DNA of 64,000 bases from Burkholderia territorii (GCF_902833055.1 NZ_CADFEJ010000001.1:744001-808000), one strand, 5' to 3'; counted from the first letter of the stretch, positions 34,005-43,379 are shown. Program-made: numbers and translations. Notes: generated by a model not told the origin, from the letters alone.

Positions 34005-35396
34005 TCAGTCCGACGATCCCGTGCCGCGCGGCCGCTCGATTCCGTATGCTTCCATCCAGCGATAAAGCGTTGCGCGCGACACCCCAAGCTCGCGCGCGGA
34101 AGCGGCGACACGTCCGCGCGTGCGCAGCAGCGCGGTTTCGATCGCTTCACGTTCGATCGACTTGCGGATATCGGCAACCGACGGCGACGCAGCGTCGAGG
34201 CAATATTCGAGCTCGAGATCCTGCGCGGTGATCAGGCGCCCCTCCGTCATCACGACCGCGCGGCGCACGCGGTTGATCAGTTCACGGACATTGCCCGGCC
34301 AGTCATGCTTGTAGAGCGCCGTGATCGCATCCGTCGAGAAGCCGCGCACGCGATGACGCGCGTCGCCGCGAAAACGTTCCAGCATGTGATGGGCGAGCAG
34401 CTCGATGTCCTTGCCGCGCGCGCGCAGCGGCGGCTGATCGATACGCATCACGCAAAGACGGTGAAACAGGTCCGCGCGGAAGCGCCCTTCTTCCATCGCT
34501 TCGCGCAGGTCGACGTGCGTCGCCGAGACGATCCGCACGTCGACCGGCACCGGATCGCTGCCGCCGAGGCGATGGATCGCGCGCTCCTGCAGGAAGCGCA
34601 GCAGGCTCGCCTGGCTCTCGTGCGGCAGGTCGCCGATTTCGTCGAGCAGCAGCGTGCCGCCGTTCGCGGCCTCGACATAGCCGATCTTGCGTGCGTTCGC
34701 GCCGGTAAACGCGCCGCGCTCGTAGCCGAACAGTTCCGATTGAAGCAGGTGGGGCGGGATCGCACCGCAGTTGACCGCGACGAACGGGCCGTTGCGCCGT
34801 TCCGAGTGACGATGGATCGCGACGGCCGTCAGCTCCTTGCCCGTTCCCGTTTCGCCGAACACGAACACGGGCGCATCGGTGCGCGCGAAGCGCCGCACCG
34901 TATCGAACAGCCTCAGCATCGCGCTGCAGGTGCCGACGATGCCGTGCTCCCGCGATTCGAGGGCTTCGCGATCGCGCGCGAACAGGCATTCCATTCCGTA
35001 CGCGTGGCCGACCGTATCGGCAATTCGCTGGTGCGACGCGGGCAACGTGATGTAGTCGAAGCAATAGTCGCGCAACAGCGCGCGCACGTTCGGCGACGCC
35101 GTCTGACCGCTTTCGACGAGCGCGACCCATACGACATCGCGCATCGACGCGCAGGTCGACGCGATGCTGCCGATCGCGTCGGCGTGGCCGCCGCTCAGGT
35201 CGAGAATGCCGCAGGTTATTTCACCGGAGGTGTCGCGCAATTCGCTTGCATGCGCCACGACCGTCACTTTCCAGTCGCGCCGTGCAAGCTCCTTGCGCAG
35301 CATGACGGACGGTGACTGGGTCCAGTAAATCAGTGGACGCTGCCCGGTAGTCCTTCCCCCGCCGGCGCTCTTATCGCGCGTTATTGGCATATTCAT
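34005..35396 (-). CDS. berB: Sigma-54 enhancer-binding protein, BerB-like
   Basis: The 463-residue regulator has a receiver-like N-terminal domain (about 20-130) that resembles VpsR/FleQ-type domains, an AAA+ domain with Walker A GETGTGKE, the sigma-54-contacting GAFTGA loop (in FGYERGAFTGANARK), and a Fis-type helix-turn-helix at the end (ARELGVSRATLYRWMEA). Position six genes from the BerA-like gene and the sigma-54 promoter of that gene match B. cenocepacia BerB, reported to bind c-di-GMP and drive RpoN-dependent berA transcription. Starts at 35396 or 35390 are both possible; neither has an ideal ribosome site. Confidence 0.88.
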   Translation of the reverse strand: MNMPITRDKSAGGGRTTGQRPLIYWTQSPSVMLRKELARRDWKVTVVAHASELRDTSGEITCGILDLSGGHADAIGSIASTCASMRDVVWVALVESGQTASPNVRALLRDYCFDYITLPASHQRIADTVGHAYGMECLFARDREALESREHGIVGTCSAMLRLFDTVRRFARTDAPVFVFGETGTGKELTAVAIHRHSERRNGPFVAVNCGAIPPHLLQSELFGYERGAFTGANARKIGYVEAANGGTLLLDEIGDLPHESQASLLRFLQERAIHRLGGSDPVPVDVRIVSATHVDLREAMEEGRFRADLFHRLCVMRIDQPPLRARGKDIELLAHHMLERFRGDARHRVRGFSTDAITALYKHDWPGNVRELINRVRRAVVMTEGRLITAQDLELEYCLDAASPSVADIRKSIEREAIETALLRTRGRVAASARELGVSRATLYRWMEAYGIERPRGTGSSD

Positions 35397-35534
35397 AACG
35401 AACCGTCACTTTCTCCACTCCGCGAACCGTTCGCGTGCGCTGCGGGCGGCGGCGCATGGCCGCCTGTCCGCGCTGCGTTTCCGCAGCTTTGGCGAAGATC
35501 GAAACTGCACACGGCGAGAGCCCCCGGAGGTCGA

Positions 35535-35551
35535 GCCGGATGTCATCCGGC
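35535..35551. promoter_or_regulatory. Inverted repeat upstream of the berB-like gene
   Basis: GCCGGATG-T-CATCCGGC, two perfect 8-bp arms with a 1-nt spacer, 139 bp upstream of the berB-like start. It could be an operator (autoregulation) or a hairpin in a long leader. The ligand is unknown. Confidence 0.5.
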
Positions 35552-36662
35552 CTCGTTGTCATCGAACTCGAAGGGAACGCGCGGCCGCGGGAGCCACGGC
35601 GTTCCGGCTTTCATGCGACGCGCCGTCAGGCGAAGCACGTCGGCAAACGGGAATTCCGTCCGCATTTGCGTCGCGTCGTACACGACAGTCGCGCCCGATG
35701 CTGAACCGGATGGCCGCCAACCCGCTTTCGGAATGGTGACCTCATTTCATCCGCTCCTGAATGTACACCCCGTATCGAGATGGCCTTGTTACCAAACGAT
35801 AAACATCGATTCAGTCGATTACGCTGCCGCTCCGCCTGCGCGGCGCGCGTTTAGCGAATCGGATTTGATTATCTACGACCATTCGCTTCTATCAGTGGCA
35901 AATCCCACTTTTCTGCAAGATCGGCGCCTCCCATTGCCCGCAATTCTCGTCGGAATCGCACAAAAAGTCCGGATAACATGTTTTCCACGTCTGTAATCGC
36001 GCGTGTCGAGCGCCATCGGCATCGCACATGCACGCGGGTAAAACCGGCGCGTTCGTTACAACATCGTTACGAAGCAGCCAGCCGGATCGGCCATCCGATG
36101 CCGCGATGCAACATGCCGCCCATGTCCGCTGCGTCGCTCCCGGCGTGCCGGCGCCGCCGGCACCGTGCTGGTGCAGGCTCGCATGCAGCTCGAAAAAGCC
36201 CGGGCAGCACGTAATGGCAAGTATGCGCGTGTTGGCCGGCGCGGCGAAGGGATGATCTCGGCTGGCGGAAGGAGGCACACGCCGCGCCGCAATCGGCGAT
36301 GCGGTGCGATGGCGTGCAAGCGACCATCGATCGCGATGCGCGACGTGCCCTTCGTAACCGTTCGGAATCTTCAAGCTCGGCTCCGGTACTTCAATCGCGT
36401 TCAATGCCGAATACCTCGCTGCACGTTTCGCCTCGGGCCGTCGTGATGGATCCACCGTCGAGACGAATCCATTATGGAAAGGCCGCCATACGGCCACAGT
36501 GTGCTACCGCACATTGCCCCGTTCGCCGGCACGCGGCCCGTTTCGTGCAGCCGGCATCGGTCGCGAGAAACGGCCGAAACGGGCGTAACGAGAGCGTGAG
36601 TATGCTTTCGAACAGACCGCCGCGCGCCGCATCCGCATCATGGGCATCGTCGGGCTACATGG

Positions 36663-36678
36663 CACGAACGCGTTCGTG
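36663..36678. promoter_or_regulatory. 16-bp perfect palindrome upstream of the acetyltransferase-manC unit
   Basis: CACGAACGCGTTCGTG is self-complementary and ends 39 bp before the ATG at 36718. Position suggests an operator overlapping the promoter or leader of the elaA-like/manC transcript. Confidence 0.5.
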
Positions 36679-36717
36679 AGACCCGGCGTGCTGAAGGCTT
36701 CACTCGAGGACCGCATC

Positions 36718-37302
36718 ATGGAATGGCATTGTTGTGAATTCGAACATCTGAGCGCGATCGATCTCTATGCAATCCTGCGCGCACGAAACGCGGTGCTGGT
36801 GGTCGAGGACGCGCACACGCATCTCGACATCGACGGCAAGGATGCGCACGCATTGCACGTGTACGCATGCATGCACCGGGGCGACACGTCGGAAGTCGTC
36901 GCCTACGCGCGCGTGCTCCCCGGCGACGACGCCGATCCGGACGTCGTGATCGACAAGGTACTGACGAGCGAGGCGTGTCGCGACGACCGCACCCTCGAGC
37001 AACTGATGCAGCGTGCGCTCACGGCCGCGCAGGCTGCATGGCCTGACGTGGCGGTACGCACGCACGTGCCCGCCCCGCGCCAGGACTTCTACAAGCGTTT
37101 CGGATTCCGCAAGGCTTATGGCCCGTATCTCGAACAGGGCGCGCCGTTCGTGGGTCTCGTCCGGCCGGCGGACCGCGCGGCCGGTGCGCTGCGTCAGCTC
37201 CTGTCCCGGACCATTTCCGCGCCGCGATCGAGAAACGAGGACGCGCGCGTCGACGGCCGCGCACGCAACCTGCTGTCCGCCGATACCGGAGTCAATCGAT
37301 GA
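36718..37302 (+). CDS. ElaA-like GNAT acetyltransferase
   Basis: The 194-residue protein aligns by eye with E. coli ElaA over its first 150 residues (MEWHCCEFEHLSAIDLYAIL, a HLDIDGKD motif, VVAYARVLPGDD, and FYKRFGF near the C-terminal beta strand), with an extra C-terminal tail of about 40 residues. The start at 36718 has GAGGA upstream; a start at 36640 would run through the palindrome. It overlaps manC by ATGA, so it is expressed with the exopolysaccharide sugar-nucleotide enzyme. An acetyl-CoA dependent transfer is expected; the acceptor is unknown. Confidence 0.8.
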   Translation: MEWHCCEFEHLSAIDLYAILRARNAVLVVEDAHTHLDIDGKDAHALHVYACMHRGDTSEVVAYARVLPGDDADPDVVIDKVLTSEACRDDRTLEQLMQRALTAAQAAWPDVAVRTHVPAPRQDFYKRFGFRKAYGPYLEQGAPFVGLVRPADRAAGALRQLLSRTISAPRSRNEDARVDGRARNLLSADTGVNR

Positions 37303-38873
37303 GCGCCACCCTTCGCCCGGTTCCCGAACCGGAGTTGCCGTGCATCCTGCCCGTGATTCTCGCCGGCGGTTCGGGCACGCGCCTCTGGCCATTGTCGCGA
37401 GAGCAGTATCCGAAGCAGCTGATCGAGCTGACCTCGAACGAATCACCGCTGTCGTCGACCGCGCGCCGCCTGAACGGCATCGCGAACGCGGTACTGGGCG
37501 ACACCCTGCTGCTGGTATGCGGTGAACAGCATCGCATCATGAGCGCCGCGCAGGTGCTCGGGCGCGCGGCGCCGCCCCGCATCCTGCTCGAACCGTCCGC
37601 GCGCAACACGGCACCTGCGCTGACGCTCGCGGCGCTCGACGCCAGTGCGCTCGCGGACGATCCCATCCTCGTGGTCATGCCGGCCGACCACGTGATCGGC
37701 GACGTTGCCGCATTCCAGGAAGCGATCGGGCGCGCGGCGCGCTACGCGCAGGAAGGCGCGATCGTCACGCTGGGCGTGCTGCCGCGCCGCGCGGAAACCG
37801 GCTACGGGTACATCCAGGTCGGCGAACCGCGTGCCGGTCGCCTCGGCGGACAGGGCGGCTATGCAATCGGGCGGTTCGTCGAGAAACCGAACGCTGCGCT
37901 CGCGGAACGCTACCTGCATTCGGGCGACTATTGGTGGAACAGCGGGATTTTCATCACGCGCGCATCGATCTGGCTGAAGGCGATCGGCGCACTCGCGCCC
38001 GAGATCCATGCAGCCTGCGACGCGGCATGGCGCGCTGGAACCGCCGAGCATCCGTTCTTCCGCGTCGACGCGGCGGCCTTCGACACCTGTCCGTCCGACT
38101 CGATCGACTACGCGGTCATGGAGCGCCTCGCCGATAGCCCCGAGCTCGGCATCGAAGGTATCGTGGTGCCGCTTTCTGCGGGCTGGTCGGACGTCGGCAC
38201 CTGGGACGCGATTTGGGAAATCATGCCGAAGGACGATCAGGGCAACGTTGCGCGCGGCCCGATCGTGTTCGAGGATACCCAGGATAGTCTCGTACGCTCG
38301 GAAGGCCGGCTGATCGCGTGCGTCGGGATGAAGGACGTGGTCGTGATCGAGACGCCCGATGCGGTGCTGGTCGCGAACAAGCACGACGTGCAGCGCGTGA
38401 AGGACATCGTCGCGCGCCTGAAGACCGAGCGGCGCCCGCAGGCAAGCGAACACCGCAAGGTGCAGCGGCCGTGGGGACACTACGATTCGATCGATCTCGG
38501 CGAGCGGTTCCAGGTGAAGCGGATCGTCGTCGAACCCGGCAAGCGGCTGTCGTTGCAGATGCACTATCACCGTGCCGAGCACTGGATCGTCGTGCGCGGC
38601 ACCGCGAAGGTCACGCGCGGCGACGAAACCTTTCTGCTCAGCGAGAACGAATCGACCTACATCGCCGTCGGCGAGGTTCATCGTCTCGAGAATCCCGGCC
38701 GGATTCCGCTCGAGATCATCGAGGTGCAGTCGGGCGATTATCTTGGCGAAGACGATATCGTGCGGTTCGATGATCAGTATGGAAGGCCGGTCGTCGAGAC
38801 CGCGCTCCGGCGACCGCCGCTCGCTTCGCGCGAACCGGCCGAGGAAGCCGCGGAACGCGACGCCATCCGATAG
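37299..38873 (+). CDS. manC: Bifunctional mannose-1-phosphate guanylyltransferase / mannose-6-phosphate isomerase
   Basis: The 524-residue type II PMI-GMP enzyme supplies GDP-mannose. The N-terminal nucleotidyltransferase has VILAGGSGTRLWPLSRE (residues about 19-35) and FVEKPN; the C-terminal cupin isomerase has the metal motif around QMHYHRAEHWIVVRGTA. Length is slightly above the family norm because of N- and C-terminal tails. It overlaps the elaA-like gene. It converges with the beta-helix gene. GDP-mannose implies mannose, fucose or rhamnose residues in the polysaccharide. Confidence 0.95.
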   Translation: MSATLRPVPEPELPCILPVILAGGSGTRLWPLSREQYPKQLIELTSNESPLSSTARRLNGIANAVLGDTLLLVCGEQHRIMSAAQVLGRAAPPRILLEPSARNTAPALTLAALDASALADDPILVVMPADHVIGDVAAFQEAIGRAARYAQEGAIVTLGVLPRRAETGYGYIQVGEPRAGRLGGQGGYAIGRFVEKPNAALAERYLHSGDYWWNSGIFITRASIWLKAIGALAPEIHAACDAAWRAGTAEHPFFRVDAAAFDTCPSDSIDYAVMERLADSPELGIEGIVVPLSAGWSDVGTWDAIWEIMPKDDQGNVARGPIVFEDTQDSLVRSEGRLIACVGMKDVVVIETPDAVLVANKHDVQRVKDIVARLKTERRPQASEHRKVQRPWGHYDSIDLGERFQVKRIVVEPGKRLSLQMHYHRAEHWIVVRGTAKVTRGDETFLLSENESTYIAVGEVHRLENPGRIPLEIIEVQSGDYLGEDDIVRFDDQYGRPVVETALRRPPLASREPAEEAAERDAIR

Positions 38874-38974
38874 GCGCGCGCGTCAATGGCAGGCGCCGCC
38901 GCGCGAACACGGGGCGGCGATCCGTTCACCTTAGCCGCATGTCGCCGCGAACCGTCGGCGCACGCGACGCACGA

Positions 38975-40264
38975 TCAGTCGATCCCGCCTTGCGACCACC
39001 GCGCGCGTCTCACGGACTCGCGCACGCGCGGCAATAGCAACGGATCCGCGCCCACCGCATCACTCGCCGCGGACAACGACTGACGCGCGGCCGCACACGG
39101 CGCGGCCTTCACCCGCGTGCTCGATGCCGTCGCCGGACGGCCGGTCGCGCAATCGTGCGCAACGTCGGTCCGCACCGGCATTCCGCCGATCTCCGATAGT
39201 TGGTTGTCCGCAAGATGCACGCCCGACACGTTTCCTGCCAGACGAATCCCGTCGAATCGCGCGTGCGATACGCGGTTGCCGATCACGCTCACGCGCGACA
39301 CGGAACCCGACCATGTGCTGATCTCGATTGCGGCCTGCCGGGTGATCGGACGAAGATCGGACCGTGCGGTCGCGGTCTGAATGTCGGCGATCGAGTTGCC
39401 CTCGATGCGGATGTCGGACGAACCGGCGGTGCGGTTGCTGTCTTCCTGCGCGACGAGAATGCCCGAGCTCACCTGTACATTGCGCACGATGTTGTTCGAG
39501 ATCGTCACGTTCGCACCGCCGACCACCGTGATGCCCCTGCCCCACGGATTGCCCTCCAGCGAATTGCCGGTAACCAGCACGTTGCGCGTCAGCACGCCTT
39601 CTGCCTGATAACTCACCACGGCGATCATGTCGTCGCCGGTGCCGCGCACGACGTTGCCCTGTACGAGCACGTTGTGCGAGCCGTGCGTCATGTGAATGCC
39701 GTCCGCCAGCGTCGACAGCACCTCGTTTCCCACGATCGCGACGTCCGCGCCGCCGAACACGAAGATGCCGGCGCCGGCGCCGCCGTCGATCACGTTGTCG
39801 AGCACTTGCACGCCGCGCCCCGTTACCTCCACCTTGGTCGACTCGGGCGTCGTGAGCCGCGTGGTGCCGGTTCCCGCGAGCCGGAAGCCGACCAACGTCG
39901 TATCGTCGCCGCGCAGCTCGATCGTCTGATCATCGGGGGTCGTTGCGATCAGCGTCGCGCCGTAGCCGGACAGCACCACATTCGGCTTGCGCACGACCAG
40001 CGAACGGCTGACCACATACCGCCCCGGCGCGAACATCAATCGCTGACCCGGCTGCAACGCATCCAGCGCACGTTGCAGCGTGTCGGCCTGATCCGCCGCG
40101 TCAGCGGCCGGACGAACGTACGCATCCGGTACGTTCGCGTGAAGCGCACCAGGTGCGGGCGTATCGGATGCCGCCACGGCATTGCCCGGCCACGCCAGCC
40201 CGCCTGCCATGCACACGCCGGCAATTGCCGCGCATGCAAGGAACGGGCCCTGTGATTTGCGCAT
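38975..40264 (-). CDS. Secreted right-handed parallel beta-helix protein
   Basis: The 429-residue protein has a signal peptide (residues 1-32) and about eight beta-helix coils with repeating GN-V/I patterns (VQGNVVRGT, VTGNSLEGN, ISNNIVRNV, IEGNSIADI, VIGNRVSHA). Pectate-lyase-like and mannuronan-epimerase-like folds of this sort act on polysaccharides, so an exopolysaccharide lyase, hydrolase or epimerase in the periplasm is plausible. No active-site set is recognised. A GGGAG ribosome site fixes the start at 40264. It is divergent from the glycosyltransferase gene, with a shared control module between them. Confidence 0.82.
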   Translation of the reverse strand: MRKSQGPFLACAAIAGVCMAGGLAWPGNAVAASDTPAPGALHANVPDAYVRPAADAADQADTLQRALDALQPGQRLMFAPGRYVVSRSLVVRKPNVVLSGYGATLIATTPDDQTIELRGDDTTLVGFRLAGTGTTRLTTPESTKVEVTGRGVQVLDNVIDGGAGAGIFVFGGADVAIVGNEVLSTLADGIHMTHGSHNVLVQGNVVRGTGDDMIAVVSYQAEGVLTRNVLVTGNSLEGNPWGRGITVVGGANVTISNNIVRNVQVSSGILVAQEDSNRTAGSSDIRIEGNSIADIQTATARSDLRPITRQAAIEISTWSGSVSRVSVIGNRVSHARFDGIRLAGNVSGVHLADNQLSEIGGMPVRTDVAHDCATGRPATASSTRVKAAPCAAARQSLSAASDAVGADPLLLPRVRESVRRARWSQGGID

Positions 40265-40697
40265 ATCGAATCGACTCCCTCGAATGATTTCATGCGCGCC
40301 GCCTGCCTGGCGCACCGAAACACGGCATGCCGGCCGGGCTGCCCGCCCGTAATGCCAGCGAAGCGCGCGACGCGATACGTTCGATTAGATCATTCGAACC
40401 AGCCGGCTTTCGGTGCGTCAACAGACCAACGCATCCAGCCTGCGCGGCGCAATTTCACTTGCCGTCGATCGTTCATTGCGCTCTGCACGATGCAAATCGT
40501 CGAACGGTAGGCTCGCGAACCGAGTACCGACGGGCGACGCGTATCATGGCCATCATGCGATTCGACCGTGCTCGGGCATCGCCCAAAGGCATCGGCGCGC
40601 CGGAGCCGGCATCGTGGTCCCGACCTGCAGTGCGCCGGACCGGGCGCCACGCGTGCGCACCCGGATCGTCCGCTCTTCGCTCGTCCAGAATCCGTTC
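40265..40697. other. 433-bp divergent intergenic region
   Basis: This lies between the beta-helix gene (leftward) and the first glycosyltransferase (rightward). It contains copy 1 of the duplicated regulatory module (40378-40561) and then about 136 bp of leader before the ATG at 40698. No gene is supported, although the frame is open through it. Confidence 0.55.
40378..40561. promoter_or_regulatory. Duplicated exopolysaccharide control module, copy 1
   Basis: Three conserved blocks recur at 53605-53790: CGTTCGATTA with TTCGGTGCG 21 bp further on (block C, 40378-40416), GGTAGGCTCGCGAAC (block A, 40506-40520) and GTATCATG with a following CAT-rich part (block B, 40541-40561). A-to-B spacing is identical (35 bp) in both copies and C-to-A differs by 2 bp. 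Block A to the downstream ATG is 192 bp here. A shared promoter/activator region is the simplest reading. Confidence 0.7.
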
Positions 40698-41747
40698 ATG
40701 ACCGACCTGACCATCGCAATCTGCAACTACAACCACGGCGCGTACCTGCGCGGCGCGATCGATTCGGCGCTCGCACAAACCGGGGACCGCGTGCGCGTGC
40801 TGGTCGTAGACGACGGTTCCACCGACGATTCACGCGACATCATTCGCTCGTACGGCGAGCGCGTGACGGCGGTGTTTCAGGAAAATCGCGGTCAGGTCGC
40901 GGCATACAACCGCGCGCTCGAACACGTCACGACGCGCTACGTCATCCTGCTCGACGCGGACGACCTGCTCTATCCAGACGCCGCGACCCGCGTACTGGCC
41001 GCGTTCGCGTCCGGCGATTTCGTGAAGGTGCATTTCCGGCTCGACGTGATCGCGCGGGACGGCGCGAGGACCGGGGCAAGCGTGCCGCAATCGGCCGTCG
41101 ACACCGATTGCGGCCGCCTGCTGCGCGCCGGTTGGCTATACCCGTCGCCGCCGGCATCGGGCAACGCGTATCGCGTCGATGCGCTCAAACGCATCTTTCC
41201 GGTACCCGTCACCCCGGACAACCTGCATGGCGCCGATTTCTATGCGATCTACGGAATCGCGTTGCTCGGCGCCGTGCACATGATCGACGCCGCGCTTGGC
41301 GGCTATCGCGTCCACCAGCAGTCGGATGCGCGCGCCGCCGACGACACGCCGGCCCTCGCCCTCACCAATTCGGAAGACGCCGCAACGGGCGCGCTGAAGG
41401 CCGAACGCCGGTGGTCGACCCTGCGCATGATCGCAGGCACGCGGCTGCACGAAGCATTGCCGATCGCGCCGCTCGACTTCGCGATCGAAAAGGCCCGCTT
41501 CGCAAGCACGCTGTATCACGCGCCGCTCATGCGGCGCTGGCGCTGGTTCGTGTGCGAATCCGGGCGCTACTGGCACACCGTGCTGCGCAACCCGTTCTGG
41601 GGGCCGGCCAAGAAGATGGCCGTCGCCGGGCTGTCACTCGCATGCCTGCTGCCGTCAGCAACGCTCAGCAACCGCGCGATTCGCTACATCTCCAATCCTC
41701 TCGCACGCGTGCGCAAACCGTCCGGTCATCGCGCCGACGCCCGATAG
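40698..41747 (+). CDS. Family 2 glycosyltransferase
   Basis: The 349-residue protein begins with the GT-A fold pattern LTIAICNYNHGAYLRGAID and has VVDDGSTDDS and LLDADDLLYP (DXD-type metal site near residue 87). It transfers a sugar from a nucleotide donor to the lipid-linked repeat unit in the cytoplasm. The ATG at 40698 fits the conserved GT2 start; the longer open frame (from 40413) crosses the control module. First gene of a rightward group with the GT4 genes. Sugar specificity is unknown. Confidence 0.9.
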   Translation: MTDLTIAICNYNHGAYLRGAIDSALAQTGDRVRVLVVDDGSTDDSRDIIRSYGERVTAVFQENRGQVAAYNRALEHVTTRYVILLDADDLLYPDAATRVLAAFASGDFVKVHFRLDVIARDGARTGASVPQSAVDTDCGRLLRAGWLYPSPPASGNAYRVDALKRIFPVPVTPDNLHGADFYAIYGIALLGAVHMIDAALGGYRVHQQSDARAADDTPALALTNSEDAATGALKAERRWSTLRMIAGTRLHEALPIAPLDFAIEKARFASTLYHAPLMRRWRWFVCESGRYWHTVLRNPFWGPAKKMAVAGLSLACLLPSATLSNRAIRYISNPLARVRKPSGHRADAR

Positions 41748-42203
41748 CGGCATCGGCGCCGCGCTTGCAGCGCCGAATCGCTCCTTCGGTAAGCCATCGC
41801 ACCCAGCGCGCCGCGCATGCGCTGCACAATGATCCGGACCAGTGGATTCACGCGCACTGACCGGATTTCGCCGCGCTTTCGCCTCCGGTTTTCGTAGTCG
41901 AAGCCGGCATCCGATGTTCTGACGAAACGTGCCGACACGCGAAGCGGCATGAATTCTTCATGTTGCATCGTGTGCGGCGCGCTCCGGAAACGCCTGCCCG
42001 ATATCGCATCGGCTCAAGTTATCCGGCCGCCTCGCAAGCATCACACGTGCGACCACAACCGCAGGATCCAATGGCCGAGACCGACCTGCATTCATCAATC
42101 AGGAATGCATAGTTTAACGAACCCGACACCGAGATCGCACGATTTTCAGGGTGCTCATCGTCACGATGAGCGATGAATGTGCGATCGGATCGCTCGACCC
42201 AAG
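41748..42203. other. 456-bp gap between glycosyltransferase genes
   Basis: No gene is supported. The last 70 bp hold the nested inverted repeats at 42133-42186. The interruption suggests that the second glycosyltransferase has its own promoter or an attenuator. Confidence 0.5.
42133..42186. promoter_or_regulatory. Nested inverted repeats in front of the GT4 gene
   Basis: An inner hairpin GCTCATCG/CGATGAGC (42153-42160 and 42164-42171, 3-nt loop) is enclosed by outer arms GATCGCAC/GTGCGATC (42133-42140 and 42179-42186). The outer right arm overlaps the ATG at 42177, so an RNA structure could hide that start or its ribosome site. An attenuator or operator are alternatives. Confidence 0.6.
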
Positions 42204-43352
42204 ATGACCAAAGAAAAGATCGTTCATATTGCCGAGGCATTTGGCGGCGGCGTGCTTTCGATGCTGACCCATCTCGCGAACCATGCCGCGGCAAACGGTG
42301 TCGACGTGACGGTGCTGCATTCGATCCGAGCGGAAACCCCGACCGATTATTCAACGCTGTTCCTGCCCGACGTGAAGCTTGCATACGTCGACATGGCACG
42401 CGAGGTGAGCGTCAAACAGGATCTGCGGAGCTTGCGTGCGCTGGTCCGGCACCTGCGCGAATGCAAGCCCACCGTGATTCATCTGCACTCGTCGAAGGCC
42501 GGCGTGCTGGGGCGAATCGCCGCGCGAATCGCCGCTCCGGATGCGAGGGTCCTCTACTCGCCGCACGGACTCTCGTTCCTGCGCCGCGACGTATCGCGCA
42601 TGAAGCAGTACACCTACCTGAGCTTCGAACGCATCGCGGCGCATATCGGCGGCACCATCGTCGCGTGCTCCGGCAGCGAACTCGCCGAAATCAAGGGAAG
42701 GGTCCGGGCGAAGTCGGCGGTGCTGGTGGAAAACGGCGTGAATGCGGCGGAGATTCCGCCGCGTCGACCGCGCGACGATCGCAAGGTCGTCATCGGGATG
42801 AGCGGCCGTGCGTCGTTCCAGAAGAATCACGAAGCATTCGTGCACCTCGCCGACGCGCTGCGCGGCGCTGACGTCGAATTTCTCTGGATCGGCGGCGACG
42901 CCGCCGAGATTCCGGACCCCGGCCAGCGCCGCGCCGTCGTCTGCAGCGGCTGGGTCACACGCGCTCGCGCGCTCGCGCTGACGTCGGAGCTGGACATCTA
43001 CGTTCAGACTTCCCGCTGGGAAGGCATGCCGGTCGCGTTGATCGAAGCGCAGGTCGCCGGCATACCGGCCGTGGTGACAGACGTCGTGGGCAATCGCGAC
43101 GTGGTGATCCACGGGGTGACCGGCTACGTCGCGTCGAACGCCGACGAGATGGCCGCCTATCTGAGACTGCTCCGCGACGATCGGCAGCTTCGCGAGGAAA
43201 TGGGTGCGGCGGCCCGACAACGGGCGATTCAGCGATTCTCGATGAACGCGATCTTTCGTCAGTGGCACGCCCTTTACGGGCTCGACACCGACGCGCCGCG
43301 AACCGACGCGCGCGACTTCAAGCCAGTGGTTCCGGATCACGTCAAGGCCTGA
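42204..43352 (+). CDS. Family 4 glycosyltransferase (first of two)
   Basis: The 382-residue GT-B protein starts MTKEKIVHIAEAFGGGVLSML and carries the acceptor loop GGG, the family strand KPTVIHLHSSKAGVLGR and the donor-binding EX7E-type region (SRWEGMPVALIEAQ). The start at 42204 is preferred; an ATG at 42177 would add nine residues but is inside the inverted-repeat structure. The enzyme extends the lipid-linked oligosaccharide. It is followed 27 bp later by another GT4 gene. Confidence 0.88.
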   Translation: MTKEKIVHIAEAFGGGVLSMLTHLANHAAANGVDVTVLHSIRAETPTDYSTLFLPDVKLAYVDMAREVSVKQDLRSLRALVRHLRECKPTVIHLHSSKAGVLGRIAARIAAPDARVLYSPHGLSFLRRDVSRMKQYTYLSFERIAAHIGGTIVACSGSELAEIKGRVRAKSAVLVENGVNAAEIPPRRPRDDRKVVIGMSGRASFQKNHEAFVHLADALRGADVEFLWIGGDAAEIPDPGQRRAVVCSGWVTRARALALTSELDIYVQTSRWEGMPVALIEAQVAGIPAVVTDVVGNRDVVIHGVTGYVASNADEMAAYLRLLRDDRQLREEMGAAARQRAIQRFSMNAIFRQWHALYGLDTDAPRTDARDFKPVVPDHVKA

Positions 43353-43379
43353 TTCCGATTTCGACCTCCCCTTATCGAC

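Larger units (their letters stand above)
35397..36717. other. 1.3-kb intergenic region upstream of berB-like and acetyltransferase-manC genes
   Basis: The divergent genes berB-like and elaA-like read away from this region. It holds the inverted repeats at 35535-35551 and 36663-36678, and an AT-richer island at about 35760-36000. Open frames such as 35892-36497 (minus) are rich in Arg/His/Pro and lack ribosome sites, so I see no supported gene. Its length and structure suggest a heavily regulated promoter region or a decayed gene. Confidence 0.5.

Noticed and set aside
35892-36497. A 201-codon minus-strand frame upstream of the acetyltransferase gene
   Set aside because: No ribosome site, shadow-like composition and no domain; it lies in a region full of inverted repeats.
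40413-41747. A longer start for the first glycosyltransferase
   Set aside because: The extra 95 codons cross the duplicated regulatory module; the conserved GT2 N-terminus starts at 40698.
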